DNA of 64,000 nt from Clostridia bacterium (GTDB lineage Bacteria; Bacillota; Clostridia; Christensenellales; Aristaeellaceae), in the NCBI GenBank assembly GCA_017526525.1, contig JAFXRG010000007.1:1-64000 (forward strand). Reading direction: 5' to 3'. Under the pieces are notes generated by a model, which saw only the letters and a program-made list of their open reading frames with translations, was not told the origin of the DNA and did not search any database. Shown here piece after piece: positions 34,776 through 44,364 of this stretch (within the stretch, counting starts at the first letter, position 1; each line of letters starts with the position of its first letter). Made by a program: the position numbers and the translations under genes.

Positions 34776-36263
34776 ATGAAGAGAGATTTTACACGGGCGA
34801 ATTTTGATAATCTGGTGACCATGCTCCGGGAGCTGGATGCAAAAGCCAACCAGGAAATCATGGACCGGGCGGGACGGCTGACCAATCTTCTGGGAACCGT
34901 TTCCCAAACGTTCATGTTTCTGGATTCTCCGCTGCGGAGGCTTGCCGGACATATCAGATCCCTGATTGAAGCGGAAGAGAAGGCAAAGGTGAGAGTCCGG
35001 CAGATCTTTGAGGATGTTTCCCGGGCGGACAGGCAGTACCGGAACGAGACCGTCGGATTCGGGCTGACCCGGAGCGCACTGCAGGATCTGCAGAATGCCA
35101 TGAAGAGCCTGACTGAACTGAATGACCGGGGCTGCGCGGCAGTGGATCAGGGAGGAAACCTGCTTTCTGTTTTCAATGCACCGGCAGTTCGTGAAGGGAT
35201 GAAAATACCAAACGCCGCGCTGGGAAAAAGCACGGCGGCCATTGAGAACGGCGCCGCCTATACGGCGGAGGACTTCAGAAAAGTTCCCAACGGCATCAAA
35301 CAGGAGCGCATCCGGGAGGTGGAACAGGAGCATCCGGAATATGAGGAAAAGTTCCGGGAGGTGCTGTCCGATCCGGATATTTCAGAGCAGGAACGGATGG
35401 ACATCAAATACATGGCCTATTGCGCGCCGGAACCCTATCGCTCCCTTTACCTGGAGCACCTGGACCGCTACAAGGTAAGCGTTGAAAAAAGCAAAGATGA
35501 AAAAGACAAAGGAAGCTGGTACAACCACAGCGAAAACAGGATCCGGCTGGAGGACGAGAATATGGCCTGGGATGAATGCGGATCCTACAACACCTATTTT
35601 CATGAAAGCGGCCATGCGGTGGATGATTTTGAGGACGACCTGCGATTTGCTTCCGAATTCACGCTGTTCGGCGAAAACACGATGCGAACCAATTCCTACG
35701 AATACAACGGAAAAACACTGAACGAACTGGTGACGGAGGACACCCGGAACCATGTGAGGAACATCATTGAGAACGATCCGATGCTGAAGGAACTGAAGCC
35801 GGCCCAGAAGGAAGAGCTGCTGCGCCGGATGAACCTTGCAGACGACTCGAAATTCAGATATCAGGGAAATGCCGGCGGCGACATGGTTATGAATATTTAC
35901 ATCATGCGCCTGAGGGACGTTATGCATAAGGATCTCGTCGGGCGCGGAAAAGAAAGCTGCTCCGATGTCTACGGCGGCGTAACCAACAACGCGATCCAGG
36001 GCGACTGGGGTCACAGCAAGAGCGAAAAAGCCAAGACTTACGAATACTGGTACGACGAAGACGGCAATCCGACCGGGAGACAGGAACGGGAACTTTGGGC
36101 GGAATTCTTTGCTGCAAAGATGACGAACGATGTGGAAGAGCTTGAGTATCTACAGACCTATTTTCCCCAGGCCTATGTGGCGATGGAAAAAATGGCGGAA
36201 GAGATGGCAAAATCCGGGAACGGGACAATTCAGCCCCAGGGGTCTTCCGGGAGGCACGGATGA
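34776..36263 (+). CDS. T7SS effector with lethal-factor-like zinc metalloprotease domain
   Basis: A 495-residue protein. Residues 1-150 are long amphipathic helices like an LXG-type targeting domain (FDNLVTMLRELDAKANQEIM). Residues about 180-490 form a zincin. The motif NTYFHESGHAVDDFEDD has HExxH at 276-280, and the downstream helix RELWAEFFAAKMTND (near 438-450) supplies the third ligand glutamate. HEsGHAVDD and AEFFA closely resemble the catalytic segment of anthrax lethal factor (HEFGHAVDD ... AEFFAEAF), but about 160 residues separate the motifs here against about 45 there. No signal peptide is present, as expected for T7SS export. The gene downstream is a probable immunity gene. The catalytic fold is well supported; the target is unknown. 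Confidence 0.75.
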   Translation: MKRDFTRANFDNLVTMLRELDAKANQEIMDRAGRLTNLLGTVSQTFMFLDSPLRRLAGHIRSLIEAEEKAKVRVRQIFEDVSRADRQYRNETVGFGLTRSALQDLQNAMKSLTELNDRGCAAVDQGGNLLSVFNAPAVREGMKIPNAALGKSTAAIENGAAYTAEDFRKVPNGIKQERIREVEQEHPEYEEKFREVLSDPDISEQERMDIKYMAYCAPEPYRSLYLEHLDRYKVSVEKSKDEKDKGSWYNHSENRIRLEDENMAWDECGSYNTYFHESGHAVDDFEDDLRFASEFTLFGENTMRTNSYEYNGKTLNELVTEDTRNHVRNIIENDPMLKELKPAQKEELLRRMNLADDSKFRYQGNAGGDMVMNIYIMRLRDVMHKDLVGRGKESCSDVYGGVTNNAIQGDWGHSKSEKAKTYEYWYDEDGNPTGRQERELWAEFFAAKMTNDVEELEYLQTYFPQAYVAMEKMAEEMAKSGNGTIQPQGSSGRHG

Positions 36264-36312
36264 GGCAGGGGAAAGCAGCCGGAAGGCAAACATACCGGGA
36301 GGATAAGACAGA

Positions 36313-36984
36313 ATGAAACTGACAAAAGAGGCTATGATGCGGCGGTGCGGCCTGAAAGAAAAGGATTTTGAAGGCGTTGATTTTGACGCTTTTGTGGACG
36401 AACTGCAGCTGACAGAAGAACATCTGGAGGAATTCAACGGGGCGCATTTGCTGATTCTTTACAGGGAAAAGAAAGAAAAGGAAGCGAAAACCGACTATAC
36501 GGACATTTTCCGGGAGGCGTCCGGGAAAATAACCAAAGAGGAGATTCCGGAAATTGACGTGATCATCTGGGAGATGCACAACGGAAGGCGCAACACCTGG
36601 ATGGCAGCGGATTTTGGGAAGAAAACCGTTTTCGGCGGGGACGGAGACCGGCTGAACGCCTGCGGGGAAGAGGAAAAGCTGGCGGAGATGACGGAGGACG
36701 ACATGACCTTTATCCGGAAAACGGTGGCGGCCTGCGGGATTCCGGAGTGGGATAACGAGTACCGGGGAACCAACGGAGATACCACCGGAAGCTATTCCTG
36801 GGGGGTTGGGTTCCGGCTGGCCGGCGGGAAATGCATCAGCTACGGCGGAGAAGGCGTTCTGAATTCGGGAACTCCCGGAAAGCTGCAGGTTTTTTGCCGG
36901 ACGATGATGAATCATTTCCGTTCCGTTCCGGAGAAAGAAGGCGCCGAAGAAGGGCGGACGGATGATTCGGGGGTACCTACTTGA
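36313..36984 (+). CDS. Candidate immunity protein for the metalloprotease effector
   Basis: A 223-residue acidic, soluble protein with no signal peptide or membrane span and no family that I recognise. The C-terminal part (TGSYSWGVGFRLAGGKCISY) looks like a beta-sheet with a conserved Gly-rich turn. It starts 49 bases after the metalloprotease gene and is the last gene before a new promoter, exactly where polymorphic-toxin operons place immunity genes. It is therefore inferred to bind and block the zincin domain in the producing cell. Confidence 0.5.
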   Translation: MKLTKEAMMRRCGLKEKDFEGVDFDAFVDELQLTEEHLEEFNGAHLLILYREKKEKEAKTDYTDIFREASGKITKEEIPEIDVIIWEMHNGRRNTWMAADFGKKTVFGGDGDRLNACGEEEKLAEMTEDDMTFIRKTVAACGIPEWDNEYRGTNGDTTGSYSWGVGFRLAGGKCISYGGEGVLNSGTPGKLQVFCRTMMNHFRSVPEKEGAEEGRTDDSGVPT

Positions 36985-37009
36985 AACAAAAGGAAGATTG
37001 TTGTAAAAT
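36981..37009 (+). promoter_or_regulatory. Promoter of the WG-repeat gene
   Basis: TTGAAA (36981-36986) and TAAAAT (37004-37009) are 17 bases apart, overlapping the stop codon of the immunity candidate. It separates that operon from the secreted WG-repeat gene. Confidence 0.65.
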
Positions 37010-37073
37010 TCATGCAAAAGAAGAAAAGAATACTTTTCTGAAACGGACCAAAGAAAAAGGGAGGAAAAGGGAA

Positions 37074-38621
37074 ATGAAGAAACTGCTGTTGCTGTTGGTG
37101 GCCCTGTGCCTGTGCTGCTCCGCCGCGCTGGCGGAGAGATCCGTTGAGGTCACGACACCGGATGCGAAGGACCTGACGATGAACCAGGAAGCGAATACCT
37201 TCGTGCGCCGGGATCCGTCGACCAGGCTGTACCAGGTTGTGGACGCGGATATGAATGCCCTGAGCGAGGCATACAGCCGCATTGACATCCGGGAAGGCCA
37301 TTACATCGTTTATCCGGAAGACGGCACCAAGGGTTTGCTGGACGGGCAGGGAAAAACGATTATTGCCGGCGGATACGACGACATCAAAATCCTCAGCGAC
37401 CGCTGGTCGGCGGGCATCAGGCTGAAGGAATCCAATTCCGACAACTATGATTATTCCTCCATGTTCTCGGATACCAAAAAGTTCTTCCTCATCGACACGG
37501 TGGATATTTTCTACCGGGGCGAGAAAAAGGCCACGCTGAACCGGACGGACTGGGACGACGCCAACGCCTTCGGCGACTATCTCCTGATCCGCAACCGCGA
37601 CAAGCAGTGCACAGCCTACAACAAGGACTTCACAGCATCCGAAGCCAAGCCGGATTCCTCCTACTCCGAATATTCCCAGGATTACCGGACCAACCGGATC
37701 ACGCACCTGGGCAGCGGACAGCTGGCTTTTGTGCCGGAATGCACGCTGACGAAGGAGGAAGTGAAGCAGTACACCTGGGTCAACAACGATCATATGCTGC
37801 TGGACCTGCAGGGCAACGTGCTGGCGGACCTTTCCGATTACCAGAACGGCCACTCCATTGACAAGGACACCGGAATGATCCGCATCCGGAACAACAAGAA
37901 AAAGTACGGCCTGGCTGATGAAAACGGACAGGTGATCATTCCCTGCGGCTACGACGAATTCGGATATGATTACAAATACGCGCTGAAGATGGGATACATT
38001 TACGCGGTGAAGGACGGAAAGAACGGTTTTGTCAGCCTGAAGGACGGCCGGGAAACCGGCTTCAGCTTCCTGGAAAGCGCCGGCAAGCAGCGGTCCGGAT
38101 TCATCGTCATCGAAGATCCCCGGGAAGGCGTGATCCTGATCAGCGCCCTGGCCGGCGAGCTGCCCGGAAGGTACCAGAGCGTGGAAATTCCCTACTCCAC
38201 CGCGGTGATGTTTGCCACGGTGCAGGAAATGGACGGACGGATTCACGTGATCGACGCGGTGGGCAATGACGTGCTGCCGGACAATCCGGAGATCAGAAGC
38301 ACCTACAACGTTTCCTACTCCAAGGATGGCACCCTGATTCTGGTGCAGGATATTGAGCGGAATTACCACCTCTACAAGGTCAGCGGCCAGATTGATCCTC
38401 CTGCCCCGATTCCGGTACAGGACGGCAGCTGGACCTGCGAGAACGGCCATACGGGGAACACGGGGCTCTTCTGCTCTGAATGCGGATCTCCCAAGCCTGT
38501 TGAGGAGCCGGACAAGCAGTCCGCGGAACAGCCTGACGACGGCACCTGGACCTGCGAGAACGGCCACGAAGGCAATACGGGCAAATTCTGCCCCCAGTGT
38601 GGCGCAGCGAAGCCCCAGTAA
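37074..38621 (+). CDS. Secreted WG-repeat protein with two C-terminal zinc ribbons
   Basis: A 515-residue exported protein with signal peptide LLLLLVALCLCCSAALAE (1-21). The body consists of WG/KWG-type beta repeats (GTKGLLDGQGKTIIAGGYDD, KKYGLADENGQVIIPCGYDE, GKNGFVSLKDGRETGFSFLE). The last 85 residues hold two copies of a GxWTCENGHxGNTGxFCxxCGxPKP ribbon, giving two four-Cys/His zinc sites. Zinc ribbons are unusual on a protein with a cleavable signal peptide and recur in the cytoplasmic-end ribbons of the genes at 31305 and 33154. The start at 37074 has GGGAGGAAAAGGG upstream. Role unknown; perhaps an envelope-bound binding protein of the T7SS island. Confidence 0.75.
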   Translation: MKKLLLLLVALCLCCSAALAERSVEVTTPDAKDLTMNQEANTFVRRDPSTRLYQVVDADMNALSEAYSRIDIREGHYIVYPEDGTKGLLDGQGKTIIAGGYDDIKILSDRWSAGIRLKESNSDNYDYSSMFSDTKKFFLIDTVDIFYRGEKKATLNRTDWDDANAFGDYLLIRNRDKQCTAYNKDFTASEAKPDSSYSEYSQDYRTNRITHLGSGQLAFVPECTLTKEEVKQYTWVNNDHMLLDLQGNVLADLSDYQNGHSIDKDTGMIRIRNNKKKYGLADENGQVIIPCGYDEFGYDYKYALKMGYIYAVKDGKNGFVSLKDGRETGFSFLESAGKQRSGFIVIEDPREGVILISALAGELPGRYQSVEIPYSTAVMFATVQEMDGRIHVIDAVGNDVLPDNPEIRSTYNVSYSKDGTLILVQDIERNYHLYKVSGQIDPPAPIPVQDGSWTCENGHTGNTGLFCSECGSPKPVEEPDKQSAEQPDDGTWTCENGHEGNTGKFCPQCGAAKPQ

Positions 38622-38651
38622 GTTTGCCGAAAAAGTAAGCCAATGAATTGA

Positions 38652-38687
38652 ACAGCCCCTGAGGAGTTAGGAAACCTCAGGGGCTGT
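38652..38687. terminator. Hairpin between the WG-repeat and DUF6273 genes
   Basis: A perfect 13-bp stem (ACAGCCCCTGAGG/CCTCAGGGGCTGT) with a 10-base loop. The T-run (ACTTTTTT) comes only 15 bases later, so it may be a weak terminator or attenuator ahead of the next gene, or a repeat element. It shares the AGGGGCTGT word with the hairpin at 23415. Confidence 0.6.
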
Positions 38688-38708
38688 ATCTGAAGGACGG
38701 ACTTTTTT

Positions 38709-40304
38709 ATGAACAGAAAACGGACGAAGAGAATTTTTACTGCCCTTCTTGCCATGGCGCTGGGGCTTGCCTTTCTGATACCGGCCGCGGGCGCCGAAGA
38801 CTGGGATGATGAATTCAACTTCGGCGGAAGCGAAACGGATTCCCAGGGGAGCGACGGATGGGATATCGGCGGAGATTCCGATCCGGAACCGGTCTGGGAA
38901 GACGACGGCGGGGATACGGACTGGACCATCGGAGACGACAACACCGATCCGGAGCCGGTCTGGGAAGACGACGGCGGGGATACGGACTGGACCATCGGAG
39001 ACGACAACACGGATCCGGAACCGGCCGGGGAAGACAACGGCGGGGATACGGACTGGACCATCGACGACAACACGGATCCGGAACCGGTCTGGGAGGACGA
39101 CAACAGCGGCGAAACCGACCCGGATCCGCAGGGAGACGACGGATGGGATCCGGATTTCAACTTTGACGAAACGCCGACGCCCGTACCGGTGACAGCGACT
39201 CCGGTTCCGGTGACAGCTACCCCCGTGCCGGCAACGGCGACGCCTGTGCCGGCAACGGCTACCCCGATTCCTGAAACAGCCACACCCGTTCCGGTGACAC
39301 CGACGCCGGACAACTCTGTAACGGCGACCCCGGTGCTGGTAACACAGGCGCTTGCCACGCCCGTGCCGGAGACCCCGGCGCCCGTGACACAGGCACCTGC
39401 AACGCCTGTGCCGGCGACCCCGGTGCCGGTGACACAGGCTCCCGCAACGCCGGTGCCGGCGACACCTGTTCCGGTAACGCAGGCTCCTGTAACGCCGGTG
39501 CCGGTGACGCCCGTTCCGGCCCCCCAGCCGGACAACCGGCAGCAGGAATCCCCGGACAAAAACATCACGGAAGCACCTCCGGCGCCGGAACCTGTACCGC
39601 AGGACGCGGAAACCGGATGGATGGATGAGGGACAGCCCGGCGAAACGCCGGTTTTCATTCCCGGCGCGGAGTTTTCCTTCGGCCGGTATGAACAGGACAA
39701 TATTCCGGAAAACGGCAGCGAACGGATCCGGTGGATTGTGCTGGCGGCGGAGAACGGGGAAGCCCTGCTGGTTTCCAAATACGGCCTGGACAGCCAGCCG
39801 TACAATACGGAAATGACCGGCGTGACCTGGGGCAGCTGTTCCCTGCGCAAGTGGCTGAACGAAAACTTTCTGTTCAGCGCGTTCAACGTGGCGGAGCAGG
39901 GATGCATCCTGGATACGGTGACCGGTGAAGCCGGCGAGACGGATAAGGTTTTCCTGCTCAACTATGAAGAAGCTGCCCGCTACCTGGCGGTCAGCTACAA
40001 CAACACAGCCAACAACCGGGCAAGGATTTCCCCGACGCCTTACGCGCTGCACAACGGAGCCTGGGCGGACAGCAGCAACCTGACCTGGATCGGGACGCCC
40101 TCCTGGTGGTGGTGGCTGCGGACGCCGCGGGACGCGAGCTATATGGGCGTATGTATTACCCCGATGGGAAACGTGGGCACTTCCATGGTGAACCGCACAA
40201 GGGCTGTCGGCAGTGACGGCAAGGATATTTATGCCTGCTGCGTACGGCCGGCAATCCGGGTCAGTACGGAGCTGCTGGCAGCGTATGCCGCCGGAGGACA
40301 ATGA
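38709..40304 (+). CDS. Secreted DUF6273 protein with acidic and Pro-Thr repeats
   Basis: A 531-residue exported protein. A signal peptide (1-29) is followed by an acidic tandem repeat region (55-150, unit [20 protein letters not shown]) and a 125-residue [13 protein letters not shown]-type linker (155-280). The C-terminal globular domain (about 315-525) has [49 protein letters not shown] and [12 protein letters not shown], the features of DUF6273, a family seen in secreted proteins of gut Clostridia. The acidic repeats may bind cations and the linker spans the wall. Placed just before the giant DUF4214 protein, in the same direction. Confidence 0.75.
   Translation: MNRKRTKRIFTALLAMALGLAFLIPAAGAEDWDDEFNFGGSETDSQGSDGWDIGGDSDPEPVWEDDGGDTDWTIGDDNTDPEPVWEDDGGDTDWTIGDDNTDPEPAGEDNGGDTDWTIDDNTDPEPVWEDDNSGETDPDPQGDDGWDPDFNFDETPTPVPVTATPVPVTATPVPATATPVPATATPIPETATPVPVTPTPDNSVTATPVLVTQALATPVPETPAPVTQAPATPVPATPVPVTQAPATPVPATPVPVTQAPVTPVPVTPVPAPQPDNRQQESPDKNITEAPPAPEPVPQDAETGWMDEGQPGETPVFIPGAEFSFGRYEQDNIPENGSERIRWIVLAAENGEALLVSKYGLDSQPYNTEMTGVTWGSCSLRKWLNENFLFSAFNVAEQGCILDTVTGEAGETDKVFLLNYEEAARYLAVSYNNTANNRARISPTPYALHNGAWADSSNLTWIGTPSWWWWLRTPRDASYMGVCITPMGNVGTSMVNRTRAVGSDGKDIYACCVRPAIRVSTELLAAYAAGGQ
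38880..39074. repeat. 66-bp tandem repeat encoding acidic units
   Basis: Copies begin at 38880, 38946 and 39012, with a diverged fourth from 39075. The period is 66, 66 then 63 bases, and copies 1 and 2 are almost identical. The unit encodes [22 protein letters not shown]. The near identity suggests recent expansion and possible length variation. Confidence 0.85.
39172..39520. repeat. Degenerate Pro-Thr-Val codon repeats
   Basis: A run of 24 to 30 base units encodes [13 protein letters not shown] and [16 protein letters not shown]. It forms an extended, probably wall-spanning linker in the DUF6273 protein. Confidence 0.8.
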
Positions 40305-40320
40305 GAACTGAGGGAAGAGA

Positions 40321-43300
40321 ATGATGAGCACGGAACCATTTCCGCCCAATTCCGGAAATGACACTCCGGGAAGACGGGTACACCTGACTCCGGAACAGGA
40401 AGAAGCAATCCGGAAGGAACAGGAAAGAATAAAACGCCAGAGACAGGAAGAAGAAGACAGAAAGAAAGGAATTGAAATTCAGACAGCGAAGAGCCGGCGG
40501 AAGAAAATCCTCCGCCGGTTGCTCTGCGCGCTTCTTTTCATAGCACTTGCTGCCGGCGGGATACTGCTGTGGATGAATGCCGAAAAAAAGAAAGAGGCTT
40601 ACATCGCGGCTACGGCTCTGCTGGAAGAAAACCCGGAGGCAGCACTGAGAGCGCTGGAAGCCTTTGAGGATGGGTATGAAGATACAGGAAATGCAAGGAA
40701 GAGGGCGGAAGAAACCATTGCCAGACGGGACGGAGAATTCATATCTGCGAAAGAACAGATTGAAAAGGGAGAGGATCCGGACAGCACCATTGCTTTGCTG
40801 AAAAGCCTGCGAAAACTATATCCGAAGGAAGAAGACCAGGAAAAAATCGATGAATTGATCAGGCAGGCAAACCAGGTGAAGCAGGAAACGGAAGACAGAA
40901 AAGCCGAGGAACAAAAGAACGAAGAAACACTAAAGAATGCAAGAGAAGAAATAAGTAAAGGGACAAAGGAAAGCATTCAAAAAGGGATCGACATTCTGAA
41001 ACAACTGAAGGATGAAAGCGGGTACAATGTCGATGAGGAAATAATCATTGACGCTGAAGAGAAGTTGAAATCGGTCCTTCAGAAAGAAAAAGAAGCAGAA
41101 GAAAGAAAGGAAGCCGAGAAAAAGGCTGCGGAAGAAGCTGAGGCCAGAAGGAAGGCGGAAGCTGAAGCGGCGGCGGCGGAAAAAGCCCGGGAAGAGGAGA
41201 CGCGGAAAGGGGCAGAGGAAGCCCAGGTATTATTGGAAAAGCAGGATTATGACGGCGCACTGCAAAAACTGAAATTGGTGCCAAACCAGGGGGACGGGGA
41301 AATAATTCGGCTGACAGAGGAAGCGAACAACGGCAATGAGAAGAAGAAAAGATTCCAGGAGGGGAAGAATAATGTTTCCGAGGCGGATTTGTTTTTCCAG
41401 TTAAGTAAAGACAACAGGGGATACAGGGATGAACTTGATTTTCTCAGGAAGGCCAAAGAGGAATATGAGGAGGCTGCAGAGTGCTTTGAATGGCTGGTGA
41501 ATGACGGAGGATTTTCCCTGGAGGGGGAAAGCGCGGAGGATCTGAAAGAAAAATGTGAAGGCATGGGGTATTATCTTGAGGGCCGAAGGCTGATGCTGGA
41601 AACAACCGCTTATGGCGTCGCGGTTTATTGTTTCGAACAGGTTCCGGACGACCTGACGGAAGATGTACAGGAACAGCTGCTCCAGGCGAATCGCGCGCTG
41701 AAACTGCGGGATGCTGAAGAAAACTTTAACGGCGGTTATGGAGATCTGGACAAGGCCTGGCAGGATTACACAGACCTGGCCGTATATGATCAGGAAGCCA
41801 GCGAAGAAGGCCTTGCAAAGGTTAAGACAGCTCGGGAGAATACGGAAAAGTATAAACAGGCAGATCTGGCAGCGCAAAAAATGGATTCCCTGGAAACAGC
41901 AAAAACACTATTTGCAGAGCTTGTAAAATATGACGGCGGAAATGGCTGGCAGGATTCGGGAATCTGCCTGACAGAAACGGAAAAACTGCTGAATAAAAAG
42001 GAAAAACTGGACAGCGCACGGAAGAAAATGAGCGGTGACGGACCAGAAGGCGGCGTGCCGTCTGAAGAGAACTGCCGCGGTGCGAAAGAATTATATATTT
42101 CACTGATGAACGGGTATACCTTTGATGGGACGAAACGATATCCGCAGACCGATCGTGAGATTTATGATGCAGCAAAAGCCGAATGCGAAGACTGTGAAAA
42201 ACTGCTGCAGGCGTATTCGGAATATCATCAGGCTGCCGCGGCTATAGCGGAAGATATGGATGCCGCATACGAAACGCTTTGCAGGGTGCGGGACGGCGGG
42301 ATTGCGGAAGCAAAAACGGAAACTGACCGGATTGAACGATTCCGGAATGCAAAAAAGACGATGGAAGAAGCACGGCAGCAAATGGAAACAGAACCTGTGC
42401 CTGCGGAAGAAAAGTATGAAACTGCACTAAGAGATTTTGAGACGCTGAAAAACGAGAGATTTCCCGGCGCGGAGAATCTGGAACAGGAATGCCGGAACGA
42501 AAGGGATTATATAGGGGCTGTGAACCGGATTAAAACGGATCCGGAAGCAGCCAAAGATGTATTTGACCACCTGGGAAATGAATTCCTTAAAAGCAAAACC
42601 TATGCGCAGCAATGTGAGGATATTCTTCGGTACCGGAAGGCCAGGGAGCTTCTCGGCAGGACGGAGAGCGAAAAGGATTATGTGGAGGCGCTGAATCAGC
42701 TGAACGGGATGAATGACTGCGGCTACAGCGAGGACGGGGGACAGAAAGCATCAGAGATGATCTGCGAATGCGAACGGGAGTTGTTCTGCCGGGATGCGGA
42801 CGGAAGCAGGGCTCCCCAGCTTATGCGAAATGTCCTGGGCTGGATTTATGACCATGCTTCAGGCCCGGAGGAAAGAACGCGCAGGGCAGAGATAACGCGA
42901 GCCGCAACAGGCGCGGAACTTGCCTCCGAAATTGAAGGAATGCTGCAGAACAATATTACGGAAAACTCTGAGCGGATCCGAATCCTTTGTGAAATTCTGC
43001 TGAACAATCCGGAAGATCCGCAGGCGGGCGAATATGCCGAGGATCTGGACAACGGTATGTCCATGAACTATGTATTGAACAGAATCATTCACCGGGGAGA
43101 ATTTGCGGAACTTTGCGGCGAAATGGAAACCGGAGAGGTGGAGCTGACAGAAGACCGGGACCGGAATCCCGATGTTACCCGCTTTGTGACTCACTGCTTC
43201 CGGACAGCCCTGGACAGGAACCCTTCCGCCGGGGATCTGAACCATCATTGTGCATTGATCCTGAACGGGGAACTTACCATGGAAGGATTGATGCTGGATT

Positions 43301-44337
43301 TTGCCTGCAAAGAAGACTGCCGGGAAAAATATCCGGAAGATCCGGCTTTTGTCGGAATGCTGTACCGGCTGCTGTTCGGAAGGAATGCAAGTGAACAGGA
43401 AGTGAGCCACTACCTCGGCGACGAATTCCTGGGCAGCGGAAAGAAACGCGAAGAACTTGCCGGAATACTGATCAATACGAGTGACTGTCGGAATTATCTG
43501 CTTCAGTTCCGGCCGGAGTTGAATGAATATCAGATCGGCGAATCCCTGGAGGATTTTACAGCATCAGCAGCATCCGGCAAACCGGTGAGCATTCCGGCTC
43601 AAAATGCCTGTGAATTCATATACAATCTGCAGCAGATTCCGGCACAGAAGAAACGGGAATGGGCGGCTTCACTGATGCCGGACAGTACGCTTCACGACCT
43701 GATTTATTCTTTTGTAAACTATCCGGCTTTCAGCGGGACGGAAATCTCCAACGCGGAAAGGGTCGCTGCCGTTTACCGGATCATGCTGAACAGACGGGTG
43801 GATCCCAATACGGATCCGGGAAGCTCCCAATTCCTGAAAGCGATGGAGACAGGAATGAGTATGGATTACCTGATCAGTTCCATCGCCGGATCGATTGAAT
43901 TTAATGATCAGTGTCAAAGCCTGGGCATGGATCCCGGTGTCTTCACTTCCCTGGACGACCTGGAGCCAATGGACCGGAATGCTGAACTGACGGCGCTGGT
44001 GGATGAATGCTACAAAACCGGCCTGGGCTATTCCGGCAGCCGCGTAGATTACAATGAATGGTGCGGAAGGTACTGGAACCAGGTTCCGCTGCGGGAAATC
44101 CTGATACAATTCCTGACGGATCCGAACGTGCAGGCGCACCTTGCGGACAATGACAGTTTTATCAGGGCGCTTTATCAGATTGCGCTGGGGCGGCCGGCAG
44201 ACGAGAATGGAATGATGGCATGCATGGAAAGACTGAATCAAGGGGTTGACCGCGGTACAACAGCCCGGGAGGTTGTTCTCGCTTCACAGGAGTTTTATGA
44301 ACACTGGAGGCCTACCCACCTTCTGCGGGACGAGTGA
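40321..44337 (+). CDS. Giant membrane protein with helical repeats and DUF4214, kinase-less paralog
   Basis: A 1,338-residue protein. A charged cytoplasmic N-terminus (1-62) and one span (66-85, LLCALLFIALAAGGILLWM) are followed by about 800 residues of TPR-like and coiled-coil repeats, including a Lys/Glu/Ala coil (250-310). The C-terminal 400 residues carry DUF4214 units (NRRVDPNTDPGSSQF near 1158, RPADENGMMAC near 1298). From the span onward it parallels the kinase at 58596 (EENPEAALRALEAFEDGYED against EENDLEGAQAALAEFEDTYE; LNRRVDPNTDPGS in both), but it has no kinase domain. ATG codons at 40321 and 40324 are both possible starts. Probably an envelope component of the T7SS island. Confidence 0.7.
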   Translation: MMSTEPFPPNSGNDTPGRRVHLTPEQEEAIRKEQERIKRQRQEEEDRKKGIEIQTAKSRRKKILRRLLCALLFIALAAGGILLWMNAEKKKEAYIAATALLEENPEAALRALEAFEDGYEDTGNARKRAEETIARRDGEFISAKEQIEKGEDPDSTIALLKSLRKLYPKEEDQEKIDELIRQANQVKQETEDRKAEEQKNEETLKNAREEISKGTKESIQKGIDILKQLKDESGYNVDEEIIIDAEEKLKSVLQKEKEAEERKEAEKKAAEEAEARRKAEAEAAAAEKAREEETRKGAEEAQVLLEKQDYDGALQKLKLVPNQGDGEIIRLTEEANNGNEKKKRFQEGKNNVSEADLFFQLSKDNRGYRDELDFLRKAKEEYEEAAECFEWLVNDGGFSLEGESAEDLKEKCEGMGYYLEGRRLMLETTAYGVAVYCFEQVPDDLTEDVQEQLLQANRALKLRDAEENFNGGYGDLDKAWQDYTDLAVYDQEASEEGLAKVKTARENTEKYKQADLAAQKMDSLETAKTLFAELVKYDGGNGWQDSGICLTETEKLLNKKEKLDSARKKMSGDGPEGGVPSEENCRGAKELYISLMNGYTFDGTKRYPQTDREIYDAAKAECEDCEKLLQAYSEYHQAAAAIAEDMDAAYETLCRVRDGGIAEAKTETDRIERFRNAKKTMEEARQQMETEPVPAEEKYETALRDFETLKNERFPGAENLEQECRNERDYIGAVNRIKTDPEAAKDVFDHLGNEFLKSKTYAQQCEDILRYRKARELLGRTESEKDYVEALNQLNGMNDCGYSEDGGQKASEMICECERELFCRDADGSRAPQLMRNVLGWIYDHASGPEERTRRAEITRAATGAELASEIEGMLQNNITENSERIRILCEILLNNPEDPQAGEYAEDLDNGMSMNYVLNRIIHRGEFAELCGEMETGEVELTEDRDRNPDVTRFVTHCFRTALDRNPSAGDLNHHCALILNGELTMEGLMLDFACKEDCREKYPEDPAFVGMLYRLLFGRNASEQEVSHYLGDEFLGSGKKREELAGILINTSDCRNYLLQFRPELNEYQIGESLEDFTASAASGKPVSIPAQNACEFIYNLQQIPAQKKREWAASLMPDSTLHDLIYSFVNYPAFSGTEISNAERVAAVYRIMLNRRVDPNTDPGSSQFLKAMETGMSMDYLISSIAGSIEFNDQCQSLGMDPGVFTSLDDLEPMDRNAELTALVDECYKTGLGYSGSRVDYNEWCGRYWNQVPLREILIQFLTDPNVQAHLADNDSFIRALYQIALGRPADENGMMACMERLNQGVDRGTTAREVVLASQEFYEHWRPTHLLRDE

Positions 44338-44364
44338 TAAAAGGATTCATATTTGTTCATTCTG

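Noticed and set aside
38880-39074. 66-bp tandem repeats considered as CRISPR or an origin iteron array
   Set aside because: The copies are directly adjacent, have no spacers and stay in the coding frame of a secreted protein.
38667-40364. Antisense frames of over 500 codons across the Pro-Thr repeat gene
   Set aside because: Val/Gly/Arg-rich translations with no start signal. The sense frame has a signal peptide and a DUF6273 domain.
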